DNA of 64,000 nt from [Mycobacterium] crassicus (GTDB taxonomy: Bacteria > Actinomycetota > Actinomycetes > Mycobacteriales > Mycobacteriaceae), in assembly GCF_020181615.1 (NCBI RefSeq), contig NZ_CP084029.1, forward strand, positions 2,386,782 to 2,450,781, in the 5' to 3' direction. Numbering within the stretch: the first letter of the stretch is position 1; each line of letters begins with the position of its first letter. Shown one piece after another: positions 1-8,496 of this stretch. Made by a program: the position numbers and the translations under genes. Below the pieces are notes generated by a model. It was not told the DNA's origin. It saw nothing but the letters and a program-made list of their open reading frames with translations, and searched no databases.

Positions 1-1
1 C

Positions 2-325
2 CCACCGGGCGGACCGGCCAGATACAACCCGATCCACGAGGACGACATCATCGCGACGCTCCCCAAACTGCTCGAGGTGGCGTCGGTCCCGGCGACCACG
101 GTCAACTGGTGTGGCCACCAAACCGTCAGCCTGCAGGAATGGTGCGGCTACCTCGGTTCGCTGATCGGCAAGGAACCGGTGTTCGAAGAAAGCGACCAAG
201 CGCTGCGCGGCAATCCCACCGACGTGACCTACATGCACGAACTCGTCGGTGGCACCACGGTCGACTGGCGCGACGGGGTACGCCGGATGGCGGCGAAGTT
301 TCACCCGGAGTTGGTCGGCCGGTAG
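2..325 (+). CDS. NAD-dependent epimerase/reductase family protein, C-terminal fragment
   Basis: The reading frame is open from the first bases of the window to a TAG stop, so the gene is cut at its 5' end and only about 107 residues are seen. The fragment has the look of the C-terminal substrate-binding part of an extended SDR (NAD-dependent epimerase/dehydratase): an early YNPIHEDDI segment, a VNWCGHQTVSLQEWC segment, and a final DWRDGVRRM segment, a common ending of such proteins. The nucleotide-binding Rossmann half lies outside the window, so the substrate cannot be inferred. It converges with the SDR gene downstream, with only one base between the stop codons. Confidence 0.6.
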   Translation, partial: PPGGPARYNPIHEDDIIATLPKLLEVASVPATTVNWCGHQTVSLQEWCGYLGSLIGKEPVFEESDQALRGNPTDVTYMHELVGGTTVDWRDGVRRMAAKFHPELVGR

Positions 326-326
326 A

Positions 327-1124
327 TCACCGCTTCTCGGTCTGGCCTGCGGCTACCTCGTCGGCAGCCTTGGCCGCCACCGGGCCCACGATTCGACCGG
401 AGATTTCGGGAGCCAGCATCGCGAATCGGGCGAACGCGCGCTGACGCAGAGGAGACACGCAGACTTCCGACTTGTCGTGTTCGATCGCACGCACTACAGC
501 ACCGCCGACCTGCTTGGGCGTCCCAGAGCCCATGGGAGGCGGCGGCGTGACGCCACTGTCCGCGAACATCCCAGCCTCCCGAATCGCACCGGGCGAAACC
601 ACCGACACGCCAACTCCACTGCCACGCAGATCTTCTCGCAGGCTCAGTGCGAACCCGCGCAGGCCGAACTTCGTCGCCGCGTAGATGGACGACCGCGGCA
701 GGGGAGCGAAGCCGGAAAGGGATGAGATGAATACGAAGTGCCCACTACCGCGCCTCTGCCAGACCGGCAGCAGCTCGCGGGTCAGTCGCACGGGGGACTC
801 GAGGTTGACCCGGAGCGCGCGACCGATCTCGTCTTGGCTGAAGCTCTCCAAGCGGCCCGAGCCGGGAAGCGCCGCATTGGCGACCAACACGTCGAAATCG
901 CCGGCCCGCTCCAGCAACGCGGGCACCGCGCCTTCCTCGGCAAGATCACAGACGACCGTCGTGTGCCCGGTACCCGGCAGAGATGCGGCGAGCTGTTCCA
1001 AGTCCTCGGCCTTGCGTGAGCTGAGGATGAGCCTTGCCCCGCGCGCCGCCAGCGCCTCGGCGATCGCCCGCCCCAGGCCTCCGGTCGCGCCGCTGAGAAG
1101 TACCGCCTTGCCGTTGAGATCCAT
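327..1124 (-). CDS. Short-chain dehydrogenase/reductase (SDR)
   Basis: This is a 265-residue classical SDR, normal length for the family, predicted to oxidise or reduce an alcohol/ketone with NAD(P). The cofactor motif GATGGLG is at residues 12-18, the NAA motif at 83-85, and the catalytic Ser (134/135), Tyr148 and Lys152 are present as a proper YxxxK. It starts with ATG 9 bp after the stop of the luciferase-like oxidoreductase gene, and is the last of four closely spaced minus-strand genes, so it is probably the end of one operon for breakdown of a hydrophobic substrate. The substrate is unknown. Confidence 0.85.
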   Translation of the reverse strand: MDLNGKAVLLSGATGGLGRAIAEALAARGARLILSSRKAEDLEQLAASLPGTGHTTVVCDLAEEGAVPALLERAGDFDVLVANAALPGSGRLESFSQDEIGRALRVNLESPVRLTRELLPVWQRRGSGHFVFISSLSGFAPLPRSSIYAATKFGLRGFALSLREDLRGSGVGVSVVSPGAIREAGMFADSGVTPPPPMGSGTPKQVGGAVVRAIEHDKSEVCVSPLRQRAFARFAMLAPEISGRIVGPVAAKAADEVAAGQTEKR

Positions 1125-1133
1125 GCCCAGAAT

Positions 1134-2183
1134 CTACCCGGAATACGTCGCCGGCCCCGCTGGCCGAATCCGCGTCAGTTCGGCGACACAGGGTTGGAGT
1201 AGCGGGTCGTCGCTCGGATCACCCAGCGGCGGTAGGACGATGCCGTCGGCAATCGAGCCGAATCTGGCTTCAAGCAGCGCGGGCAATTCGTCGTACCGGC
1301 CGCAGACGATCAGCTCGTCGAGGATGTCGTCGTCCAGCACCGTGGGCAGCTCGCCCCATCGGTCAGCCCGCACCAACGCTCGAAGCCGCTCCGGCAGGTC
1401 GTGCCGGCCCCGTCGCCTGAGCGCTGTCGCGTAGGAGGGCGTGGAGTACAGGAACGCGAACATGCGGCGCTGCCGTTCCCGGTCGCGCGCGACGGCAGCG
1501 TCGGTGGCGCCGGTGGCGATGGCCGTGGACGCCATCAGCAGCGGCGCATCGGTGCGTCCGGCGGTGACCGCACCGCGGCGCAGGGCGGGTCGCACGACGT
1601 CGCGAAGGTAGTCGGGGTCGGAGTTGGTGGAGTGTGTGACCAGTCCCGCGGCCACCTCGCCGGCGAGGTGGCACATGCCGGCGTTGACCGCACCCAGCCA
1701 GATGGGTGGGGTGCGGGCGTCACTGGGCCCGGGGTTGAAGTAGGGCTGCATGCGTGTCACCCGGTAGTGGTCGCCCTCGTGGCGTACCGGGCCGCCGGTG
1801 CGGAACGCCTCGAAGAGCGCGATCAGGGCGCCCACGTAGTCCCTCATCCGGGCTCGCGGTTCGGTCCAGGACATGCCGAAGCGGTCCTGGATGTTCTGCT
1901 TGATCTGGGTGCCCAGGCCCAATTCGAAGCGTCCGCCCGACAGCACCGATAGATCCCAGGCCGTGTAGGCCATCAGGGTCGGGCTACGCACGAACGCCAA
2001 CGACACCGCGGTGCGCACCGTGAGGCGGGTGGTGTGCTCGAGCGCGAGCAGGGCGACCGCCAGGGAGTCGTGAATCGTTTCAGGAACGTGCAGACCCGCG
2101 AAGCCCAGCGCTTCCGCCCGTCGCGCGTACGCCGGAACCGCCGTCAACGGCTGCCGTGGATCCACCGTCACATAGGGCTTCAT
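1134..2183 (-). CDS. LLM-class F420-dependent oxidoreductase (TIGR03617-like)
   Basis: The 349-residue protein has the TIM-barrel luciferase-like monooxygenase signature: the GGRFELGLGTQIKQ segment near residue 85, a PIWLGAVN segment, and a GEVAAGLVTH segment. In mycobacteria this group uses the deazaflavin F420. The ATG at 2183 is chosen; an adjacent in-frame GTG (2186) would add one residue. It sits 31-34 bp downstream of the MDR reductase and 9 bp before the SDR, so it belongs to the same transcription unit. A paralogue lies at 4982-6007 on the other strand. The substrate is unknown. Confidence 0.85.
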   Translation of the reverse strand: MKPYVTVDPRQPLTAVPAYARRAEALGFAGLHVPETIHDSLAVALLALEHTTRLTVRTAVSLAFVRSPTLMAYTAWDLSVLSGGRFELGLGTQIKQNIQDRFGMSWTEPRARMRDYVGALIALFEAFRTGGPVRHEGDHYRVTRMQPYFNPGPSDARTPPIWLGAVNAGMCHLAGEVAAGLVTHSTNSDPDYLRDVVRPALRRGAVTAGRTDAPLLMASTAIATGATDAAVARDRERQRRMFAFLYSTPSYATALRRRGRHDLPERLRALVRADRWGELPTVLDDDILDELIVCGRYDELPALLEARFGSIADGIVLPPLGDPSDDPLLQPCVAELTRIRPAGPATYSG

Positions 2184-2217
2184 CACCGCGAATGACGGGC
2201 CTCGTCGGGCGTCGCGA

Positions 2218-3231
2218 CTACCCGGATGTCTTCACCACGAGCTTGCCGACGTTCTTGCCGTCGAACAGCATGTTGATCGCGGTCGGTAGCTGCTCGAAGC
2301 CCTCGACGACGGTTTCGAGCGGGGTGAGCTTGCCTTCGGCGATCAGTCCACCGATCTCGGTGGCCGACTCCGGCCCGCGCAGGAAGTGATCGAGGATGAT
2401 GAAGCCCTGCAGGGTGGCCCGCTGGATCAGCAGATTACCGAACGCGCGCGGCCCCGGCGGAGGGTTGACCGCGTTGTAGCCGGAGATCATCCCGCACAAT
2501 GCGATTCGCGCGCCGACGTTGATGCGCGCAAAGATCGCATCCATGATGTCGCCGCCGACGTTCTCGAAGTCGACGTCGATACCGTTGGGAGTCGCGGCGG
2601 CGAGCTGGGCAGCCCAGTCGTCCGCGCGGTAATCCACGGCCGCGTCGAAGCCGAGCTGATCGGTAAGCAGCGCGCACTTCTCTGGCCCGCCGGCGATCCC
2701 GACGACCCGTGCGCCGTCGGCCTTGGCGAGCTGGCCGGCGACCGAGCCGACCGCGCCAGCCGCCGCGGAGACGACGACCGTCTCGCCCGGCTTGGGTTTG
2801 CCGATGTCGCGGATGCCGACCCACGCCGTGAGCCCGGTCATCCCGAGCGCGCCCATGTAGGCGCTCGGTGAGACGCCTTCGGCGATCTCGACCGGGAACA
2901 ACGGCATCGCGTCCGAGATGACGGTGTACTCCTGCCAGCCGACCAGGCCCTGAACGGTCATGCCGACCGGAAAGTTGGGGTTGTTGGATGCGACGACCTC
3001 GCCGAGCCCGGCTGCCCGCATGACCTCGCCGATGCCGACCGGCGGCAGGTACGAGGGCGTCTCGTTGATCCACATGCGGTTGGTCGGGTCGATGGAGATC
3101 CAGGTGATGCGCACCAGCGCCTCGCCGTCGCCGATCTGGGGCACTGCCTGCTCGCTGAGTTCGAAGGTGTCCGGGCCGATGCGGCCGGTGGGACGTTCGC
3201 GGAGCAGGAAGCGGCGGTTGCGATCAGACAT
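2218..3231 (-). CDS. NADP-dependent zinc-independent MDR oxidoreductase (PTGR/CurA-like)
   Basis: The protein is 337 residues from the chosen ATG, typical for the leukotriene B4 12-hydroxydehydrogenase / prostaglandin reductase / CurA group, which reduces activated C=C bonds with NADPH. Visible landmarks are the N-terminal ISIDPTNRMW segment, the GALGMTGLTAW segment, the nucleotide-binding AAAGAVGSVAGQLAK motif, and the late ENVGGDIMDA segment. No zinc-binding cysteines are seen. An upstream in-frame start (3273) is less likely because the family begins with the RRFLLRERP segment. It is the second gene of the four-gene minus-strand set. Confidence 0.85.
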   Translation of the reverse strand: MSDRNRRFLLRERPTGRIGPDTFELSEQAVPQIGDGEALVRITWISIDPTNRMWINETPSYLPPVGIGEVMRAAGLGEVVASNNPNFPVGMTVQGLVGWQEYTVISDAMPLFPVEIAEGVSPSAYMGALGMTGLTAWVGIRDIGKPKPGETVVVSAAAGAVGSVAGQLAKADGARVVGIAGGPEKCALLTDQLGFDAAVDYRADDWAAQLAAATPNGIDVDFENVGGDIMDAIFARINVGARIALCGMISGYNAVNPPPGPRAFGNLLIQRATLQGFIILDHFLRGPESATEIGGLIAEGKLTPLETVVEGFEQLPTAINMLFDGKNVGKLVVKTSG

Positions 3232-3311
3232 GAGCGAACCGTACCGGATGCGGTTCGTCGCCACAATGGCCACGGAAAGTGTTGTCGGCCCGTCGGATTA
3301 GAGTTTGCCGA

Positions 3312-4133
3312 TCAGAGATGTGTCAGCAAGCGCTCGGCGAAGACCTGCGGATATTCCCGGTGCATGAAATGCCCGCCGGGGACCTCCTCGACGATGTACT
3401 CGTTGTCGAACATCGCAGCGGCACCCCGATAATCTTCGGGCCCGACGATCGGGTCGTCGAGTCCGGCGAAGACGACGGTCGGCACCGTGATCCGCGCCTT
3501 CAGCGATGCGCTGGGGATCGGTGACAGCTTGCGGTAATAGCCGAACGCCGCGTTCAAGCTCCCCGGGTGCGCGAAACTCACCCGGACGGCGTCGAACTCA
3601 GTCGGATCGGGGTTCCAGGCGGGGGACCATCGCCGGTAGATCGCCGGCAGCGCCGCGAAGTCGTTGCGCGCGAAGCGACTCGGCGCTCCCGGCAGCTTGT
3701 AGGCGGCGAAGTGGCGCACCGCCCACAGTTTCCGCAGCGACGGCTTGAGTGTCGCAGGGTGCGGAATCCCGATCACGAACAGCTTGCTCACCCGATCCGG
3801 GCCGAGTCCCGCCGCGCCGTAGGCTGCCGAGGCGCCCCAATCGTGCCCGATGACGATGGCGTCGCGGGCACCCAGCGCTTCGATGAGGGCCAGCGGATCC
3901 CGCGCCAATGTCTCCTGGTCGGGGTCACGATCCGGGATGTCGCTGGGATGGTAGCCGCGCATGAACGGGCTGACCGCGCGGTAACCCTTGGCGGCGATTC
4001 GCGGACGCAGATCGTCCCAACTGTGCGCGGTGTCCGGGAACCCGTGCAGCATGAGCACCAGGGGTCCGGAACCTTCTTCGAGATAGCCGAATCGAAGCCC
4101 GTTCGCCTCAACGAATTGGATTGCATCCGCCAT
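3312..4133 (-). CDS. Alpha/beta hydrolase, epoxide-hydrolase-like
   Basis: This is a 273-residue alpha/beta hydrolase. The oxyanion segment HGFPD, the nucleophile elbow GHDWGAS with aspartate at the nucleophile position, and the catalytic histidine in GGHFMHRE fit the epoxide hydrolase / haloalkane dehalogenase branch rather than the serine esterases. The ATG at 4133 is chosen because the MADAIQFVEANGLRF segment is the usual N-terminus; 43 additional in-frame residues upstream look non-coding. It is the first gene of the minus-strand set and is about 80 bp upstream of the reductase. The actual substrate, epoxide or ester, is not resolved. Confidence 0.8.
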   Translation of the reverse strand: MADAIQFVEANGLRFGYLEEGSGPLVLMLHGFPDTAHSWDDLRPRIAAKGYRAVSPFMRGYHPSDIPDRDPDQETLARDPLALIEALGARDAIVIGHDWGASAAYGAAGLGPDRVSKLFVIGIPHPATLKPSLRKLWAVRHFAAYKLPGAPSRFARNDFAALPAIYRRWSPAWNPDPTEFDAVRVSFAHPGSLNAAFGYYRKLSPIPSASLKARITVPTVVFAGLDDPIVGPEDYRGAAAMFDNEYIVEEVPGGHFMHREYPQVFAERLLTHL

Positions 4134-4326
4134 GTCTCGGGGAGAGTACACCGGATACCGGATTTCGGGGCGCGTGGCGGTGACCGCCGAATCGGCTACG
4201 ACCCGGAAGTCACACCTGCCCCTCGAACGCGCGCAGGGCCTGTACCTCCCTGTCGGGCCCACAGCGGGCCGTCCGTTCGGCTTGGATATCCGCGCTGAGC
4301 GTCATGGCCGGTGGTGCGTTGTCGAA

Positions 4327-4884
4327 TCAGCCTGCGGCGCTGAGGATCTTAATGGCGAACACCAGAGTGTCGCCGGGTCGGATACCGGCGCTGGGCTGAC
4401 CGTCGGGGTAGCCGTCTTCGGACGTCATCGCGACGGCGACCGTGGAGCCGACCTTCTGTCCGGCGATCGCCTTCTGGAATCCCGGCACAACTCCGTTGAG
4501 CGGGAAGTCAACCGGGGCGCCGCGCCGGTAACTGCTGTCGAACACCGATCCGTCCCGGCCGTTGACGCCCATGTAGCAGACCGACACCTTGGCAGAACCC
4601 GGAACCACCGGCCCGTCGCCGGCCTGCAGCGTTTGCACCTGGGTCTGGGTCACGCTGAACGGCGCGGACACGTCCACGCGCGGTGCGGCGGTTGCGGTGG
4701 AGCCGGTGACCGCGACGCTGCCGGTGGCCCCGGCCAGCGTCCACTCCGGGGTGCCTCCGCCGGCCGGTGCTGCGGTGGGGCACGATTCGGTCGCCGCTGC
4801 TGGGCCCGCCAGAGCGATCGGCAGGCCGATGGCCGCGACACTGGCCGCGACGGCAACGAAGGAATGCATCCGGGTGGGCTTCAT
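4327..4884 (-). CDS. Secreted FKBP-type peptidyl-prolyl cis-trans isomerase
   Basis: The 185-residue protein has an N-terminal signal peptide (KPTR, then a hydrophobic stretch ending in AGPAAA) and a C-terminal FKBP domain, which would help fold proteins outside the membrane. FKBP landmarks are the VCYMGVNGRDGSVFDSSY strand-loop, the VVPGFQKAIAGQKVGS helix region and the GIRPGDTLVFAIKIL end. A cysteine follows the signal region (ATESC), but no good lipobox precedes it, so export by Sec with signal peptidase I is preferred. It is divergent from the luciferase-like gene with 97 bp between them. Confidence 0.82.
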   Translation of the reverse strand: MKPTRMHSFVAVAASVAAIGLPIALAGPAAATESCPTAAPAGGGTPEWTLAGATGSVAVTGSTATAAPRVDVSAPFSVTQTQVQTLQAGDGPVVPGSAKVSVCYMGVNGRDGSVFDSSYRRGAPVDFPLNGVVPGFQKAIAGQKVGSTVAVAMTSEDGYPDGQPSAGIRPGDTLVFAIKILSAAG

Positions 4885-4981
4885 GCTCGTCCACGCTACA
4901 GGTCACCCAGGTCTTGACCTTCGCCCCACCAGAACCCGTAACTATCCGCATCGAGAGGGCCGGAGCACGTAGGCTCGCCGG

Positions 4982-6007
4982 GTGCAATTAGACGTCATGA
5001 CCCTTCCCCAGCCTTTAGGTCAGATCGGCGAACTGGCCCGGCAGACCCAGGCCGCGGGTTTCTCCGGTCTGCTCTTCACCGAAGGGGGGCGTACGGCGTA
5101 TCTCAACGCCGCCATCGCATCTCAGGCCGCACCCGGTCTGGAACTTTCGACGGGCGTGGCGGTTGCCTTTCCGCGCAGCCCGTTCGTCACGGCGGCGACG
5201 GCGTGGGAACTGCAGGAAGCGACCGGCGGAAGGTTCCGACTCGGTATCGGCACCCAGGTCCGCACCCATATCGTGCGGCGTTACGGCGCGGATTTCGATC
5301 ATCCCGGTCCGCGCCTGCGCGACTACGTTCTCGCGGTGAAGGCGTGTTTCGCCGCTTTCCGATCCGGGAAGCTGGGCCATCACGGCGATTTCTACGATCT
5401 CGACTTCATCACTCCGCAATGGAGTCCGGGACCGATCGAGGCCGCCGATCCCAAAGTCGATGTCGCGGCGGTAAATCCGTGGATGCTGCGGATGGCCGGC
5501 GAGGTGGCCGACGGGGTACACGTCCATCCGCTGGGCGAGCCTGGTTATCTCGCGCGTCACGTCGTGCCGAAGGTGGCCGAGGGAGCTCAGAAGGCAGGTC
5601 GCTCACCGTCCGACATCGCCGTCATCGTGCCCGCGATGACGATCGTCGGCGACAACGACGAAGAACGCCACAACGAACGGCAATTCGTGCGCGCCAGCAT
5701 GAGCTTCTACGGCAGCACGCCGAACTACGCCTTTATCTGGGATGAGGCCGGATTCGAGGGCACCACCGCCCGCATCCGCGAGAAGCAGAAGGCCGGTGAC
5801 TTCGCGGGGATGGCAGCGCAGATCACCGACGAGCACCTGGCCGCTTTTGCAACGGAGTCGACATGGGATGAGTTGGCGGACAAGCTGATCGGCAAATACG
5901 GGGGAGTGGCATCCCGTGTGGTTTTGTACAACGCGCTGGGTGCCCCTGAGCGTTTCGAACGCTACGGCGAGATCGCGCGACAGATACAGTCGTCGCAGTC
6001 GCGGTGA
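4982..6007 (+). CDS. LLM-class F420-dependent oxidoreductase (TIGR03617-like)
   Basis: This is a 341-residue luciferase-like TIM-barrel oxidoreductase starting at GTG. The GGRFRLGIGTQVRTH segment matches the corresponding GGRFELGLGTQIKQ of the gene at 1134-2183, and PRLRDYVLAVKACFAAF matches its MRDYVGALIALFEAF, so the two are paralogues in the same family. F420 is the likely cofactor in mycobacteria. It is monocistronic as far as can be seen: the next gene converges 18 bp downstream. The substrate cannot be deduced. Confidence 0.85.
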   Translation: MQLDVMTLPQPLGQIGELARQTQAAGFSGLLFTEGGRTAYLNAAIASQAAPGLELSTGVAVAFPRSPFVTAATAWELQEATGGRFRLGIGTQVRTHIVRRYGADFDHPGPRLRDYVLAVKACFAAFRSGKLGHHGDFYDLDFITPQWSPGPIEAADPKVDVAAVNPWMLRMAGEVADGVHVHPLGEPGYLARHVVPKVAEGAQKAGRSPSDIAVIVPAMTIVGDNDEERHNERQFVRASMSFYGSTPNYAFIWDEAGFEGTTARIREKQKAGDFAGMAAQITDEHLAAFATESTWDELADKLIGKYGGVASRVVLYNALGAPERFERYGEIARQIQSSQSR

Positions 6008-6025
6008 GGTCGCCGGCCAACGACA

Positions 6026-6604
6026 TCAGCGCCCGAGCATGAAGGGGCTGATCGCGTCGCGGGCGAACTGGGCGATGTTGGTCGTCGGATTTCCGTCGGG
6101 GTAGCTCACCGTCGCCAATAGGTTGCCGCCGGCGTCGACGAAGTTCTGGTCGGCCCGGCCCTGATGGGTCGATGATGTCACCAGGATGATGCCGGTGGCC
6201 CCGACCTGTTGGGCCAACGGCACCGAGAAGCGGGCGTTCTGCACGGTGCTGTTGGCCCGGTCTTCGACGATGATCCGGTTCGCGGGGACGCCGCTGAGAA
6301 TCAGCAGCCTGCGCATCTGGGCGGCCTCGGTGACACCGTTCTGCGGGTTTCCTCCGGTCACGATGATCGGTGCCTGCGGAAAGAGTTGCGCGATGCTGCG
6401 GCCGGTCATCACTCGGTTCTGCAGGATCGGCTGCATGCTGCCGTCGGGGTTGAGTCCGTAGCCGAGGATCACGATGGCCGGCCTCGAGAAGTCCTTGATA
6501 GCGGGCATGGGAAGGGCTCCCGCGATTGCCGGCGGTTGTGTGCTCAGGGCAACGGCGGCAGCGAGCGAGGCGAGCCCGACCCGGGTTACCCAACGCCGAC
6601 GCAT
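6026..6604 (-). CDS. YdcF/DUF218 family protein, exported or membrane anchored
   Basis: The protein is 192 residues from the chosen ATG (6604). It begins with an RRRW basic stretch and a hydrophobic segment, consistent with a signal peptide or anchor, and then carries a DUF218 domain: AIVILGYGLNPDGS, the IIVTGGNPQNGVTEA segment, the RIIVEDRANSTVQNA segment and IILVTSSTHQGRA. In the family the charged residues in these loops form a binding pocket, and roles in envelope polysaccharide or peptidoglycan metabolism have been proposed. A longer reading frame exists upstream (to 6730), but it would hide the signal sequence. Confidence 0.8.
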   Translation of the reverse strand: MRRRWVTRVGLASLAAAVALSTQPPAIAGALPMPAIKDFSRPAIVILGYGLNPDGSMQPILQNRVMTGRSIAQLFPQAPIIVTGGNPQNGVTEAAQMRRLLILSGVPANRIIVEDRANSTVQNARFSVPLAQQVGATGIILVTSSTHQGRADQNFVDAGGNLLATVSYPDGNPTTNIAQFARDAISPFMLGR

Positions 6605-6795
6605 GCCGCCCCCCGTTACCACAGTGACGTGTGGGGCATATGTTACGCGAGGGGCTTCCGGTCCGCTACGCGTTCCGGGATCGTCGTACGCGATGAGCCC
6701 AAAAATCTCACCCCGGTCTCGGTTGGGCAAAGGTACGGCAGCCCGCCCGCCGGGTGAGCGGCGATGGTGCCGATTCGGATCTAGGGTTGGCGGCC

Positions 6796-7224
6796 GTGGC
6801 CGGCCTCAGCACCTATGCGAAGCACTGGCGCGCAACGCTTCGGCTGGTCGCGTCGGTGCTGCTGATCGCCGCCATCAGTGTTCCGGTCATGCCGGTGGCT
6901 CATGCGGCCGCGGCGATGGCGAGGTTGTCGGTGGACTCCACCTGGCAGACCGGTTTCATCGCCCGATTCACCATCACCAACTTGAGTGCGGTGCCGATGG
7001 TCGATTGGCGACTCGAATTCGACCTGCCGGTGGGGGAATCGGTGTCGCACACCTGGAACAGCACCATCGGGCGATCCGGTACGCATTATGTTCTCGGGCC
7101 CGCGAACTGGAACCGCATCATCGCCCCCGGCGGTTCGGCCACCGGGGGGATGCGGGGCGTGTTGACCGGTCTCTACTCGCCGCCGGTCAACTGTGTGCTC
7201 AACCGGCAGTACCGCTGCAGCTAA
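6796..7224 (+). CDS. Secreted carbohydrate-binding module family 2 (CBM2) protein
   Basis: The GTG at 6796 gives a 142-residue protein that begins with the AGLSTYAKHWR segment, the expected N-terminus of the M. tuberculosis Rv1987-type proteins as I remember them. A signal peptide ends near VAHAAAA. The rest is a lone CBM2: WQTGFIARFTITN, WRLEFDLPVGE, then WNSTI-GRSGTHYV, the NWNRIIAPGGSATGG segment and paired cysteines near the C-terminus. Three conserved tryptophans of the module are present and no catalytic domain follows, so it should bind cellulose or chitin-like polymer without cutting it. A longer in-frame start exists at 6754. Confidence 0.82.
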   Translation: MAGLSTYAKHWRATLRLVASVLLIAAISVPVMPVAHAAAAMARLSVDSTWQTGFIARFTITNLSAVPMVDWRLEFDLPVGESVSHTWNSTIGRSGTHYVLGPANWNRIIAPGGSATGGMRGVLTGLYSPPVNCVLNRQYRCS

Positions 7225-8483
7225 CGAGAGTTCGCGCCCGGCGCCCGACAGGCGCGGCGCAACCCGTAAACCGCCGCACCGACGGCGATCACCGCAGCCC
7301 CCGAGACGACAGAGGCCGACGGCAGCGCGAACGCCAGAACAACGCACCCCAGTACTCCGAGAACGGGGATCGGGGGAGCCGGGCGACCTTCGTCGGAGCG
7401 CAGCGTCAAAGCGGATACGTTCGCGATCGCGTAATAGATCAGCACGCCGAACGACGAGAATCCGATGGCACTGCGCAGATCGGCGGTAGCCGCCAAGACT
7501 GCCACCACCAGGCCGATCAATAGTTCGGCGCGTTGTGGCACTTGCGATCTCGGGTGTACGGCGGCCAGTACGTGCGGTAGATGCCGGTCACGCGCCATCG
7601 CCAACGTGGTGCGTGAGACCCCCAGCAGCAGTGCCAACAGGGCGCCCAGAGCTGCCACCGCCGCACCGACCCGCACGACGGGCACCAACCAATGCGCCCC
7701 CGCGGCCTGCGCCGCCTCGGACAAGGGGGCCACTGCGTCGGCCAGCCGATCCGGCCCCAATACCGCCAGCACGGCGACCGCCACCGCGGCGTAGACGGTT
7801 AACGCGATACCCAACGCGAGCGGGATCGCCCGCGGGATAACACGAGCGGGGTCGCGGACCTCCTCGCCGAGAGTGGCGATGCGCGCATATCCGGCGAAAG
7901 CGAAGAACAGCAGCCCCGCCGACTGCAACACGCCACCGACGCGGGCATCGGTCACGTCGATGTGACTCAGCGCCGATCCCTCCGCGCCGAATAACGTGAC
8001 GACCACCGCCGCCAGCACCACCAGCACGATGGTGACGATGACGCGCGTGAGCCGCGCAGACTTCTGCACCCCGGTGCAGTTCACCGCCGTCAACGCCAGC
8101 ACCGTCACCGCCGCTATCGCGTGGGCATACCCCGGCCACACATAGGCCCCGACCGTCAGCGCCATCGCCGCACACGAGGCGGTCTTGCCCACCACGAAAG
8201 CCCACCCCGCCAGGTAGCCCCAGAAATCACCGAGGCGCTTCCGGCCATAAAGGTAGGTGCCGCCGGATGCCGGATAGAGGGCGGCTAACCGCGCCGACGA
8301 CGTCGCGTTGCAGAAGGCGACCACTGCGGCCACCGCCAACCCGATCAACAGCCCGGCCCCCGCCGCCCGTGCGGCCGGGCCGAGCGCGACGAAGATCCCG
8401 GCACCGATCATCGCGCCGAGCCCGATCACCACCGCGTCGCCGGTGCCGAGCCGGCGGGCCAGCGGCTGGTCGCTACCCGTCAC
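7221..8483 (-). CDS. APC-superfamily amino acid permease
   Basis: The protein is 420 residues with about 12 hydrophobic segments. The first carries the GLGAMIGAGIFVALG motif typical of amino acid/polyamine/organocation permeases. The start is GTG 8483 because a strong AGGAGG sits 5-6 bases upstream; the in-frame extension to 8705 overlaps the neighbouring gene and has non-coding composition. It follows the nitronate monooxygenase by 13 bp and is probably cotranscribed with it. Its stop overlaps that of the CBM2 gene by 4 bp. The transported substrate is not evident. Confidence 0.82.
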   Translation of the reverse strand: MTGSDQPLARRLGTGDAVVIGLGAMIGAGIFVALGPAARAAGAGLLIGLAVAAVVAFCNATSSARLAALYPASGGTYLYGRKRLGDFWGYLAGWAFVVGKTASCAAMALTVGAYVWPGYAHAIAAVTVLALTAVNCTGVQKSARLTRVIVTIVLVVLAAVVVTLFGAEGSALSHIDVTDARVGGVLQSAGLLFFAFAGYARIATLGEEVRDPARVIPRAIPLALGIALTVYAAVAVAVLAVLGPDRLADAVAPLSEAAQAAGAHWLVPVVRVGAAVAALGALLALLLGVSRTTLAMARDRHLPHVLAAVHPRSQVPQRAELLIGLVVAVLAATADLRSAIGFSSFGVLIYYAIANVSALTLRSDEGRPAPPIPVLGVLGCVVLAFALPSASVVSGAAVIAVGAAVYGLRRACRAPGANSR

Positions 8484-8496
8484 GGGGCCTCCTGGT

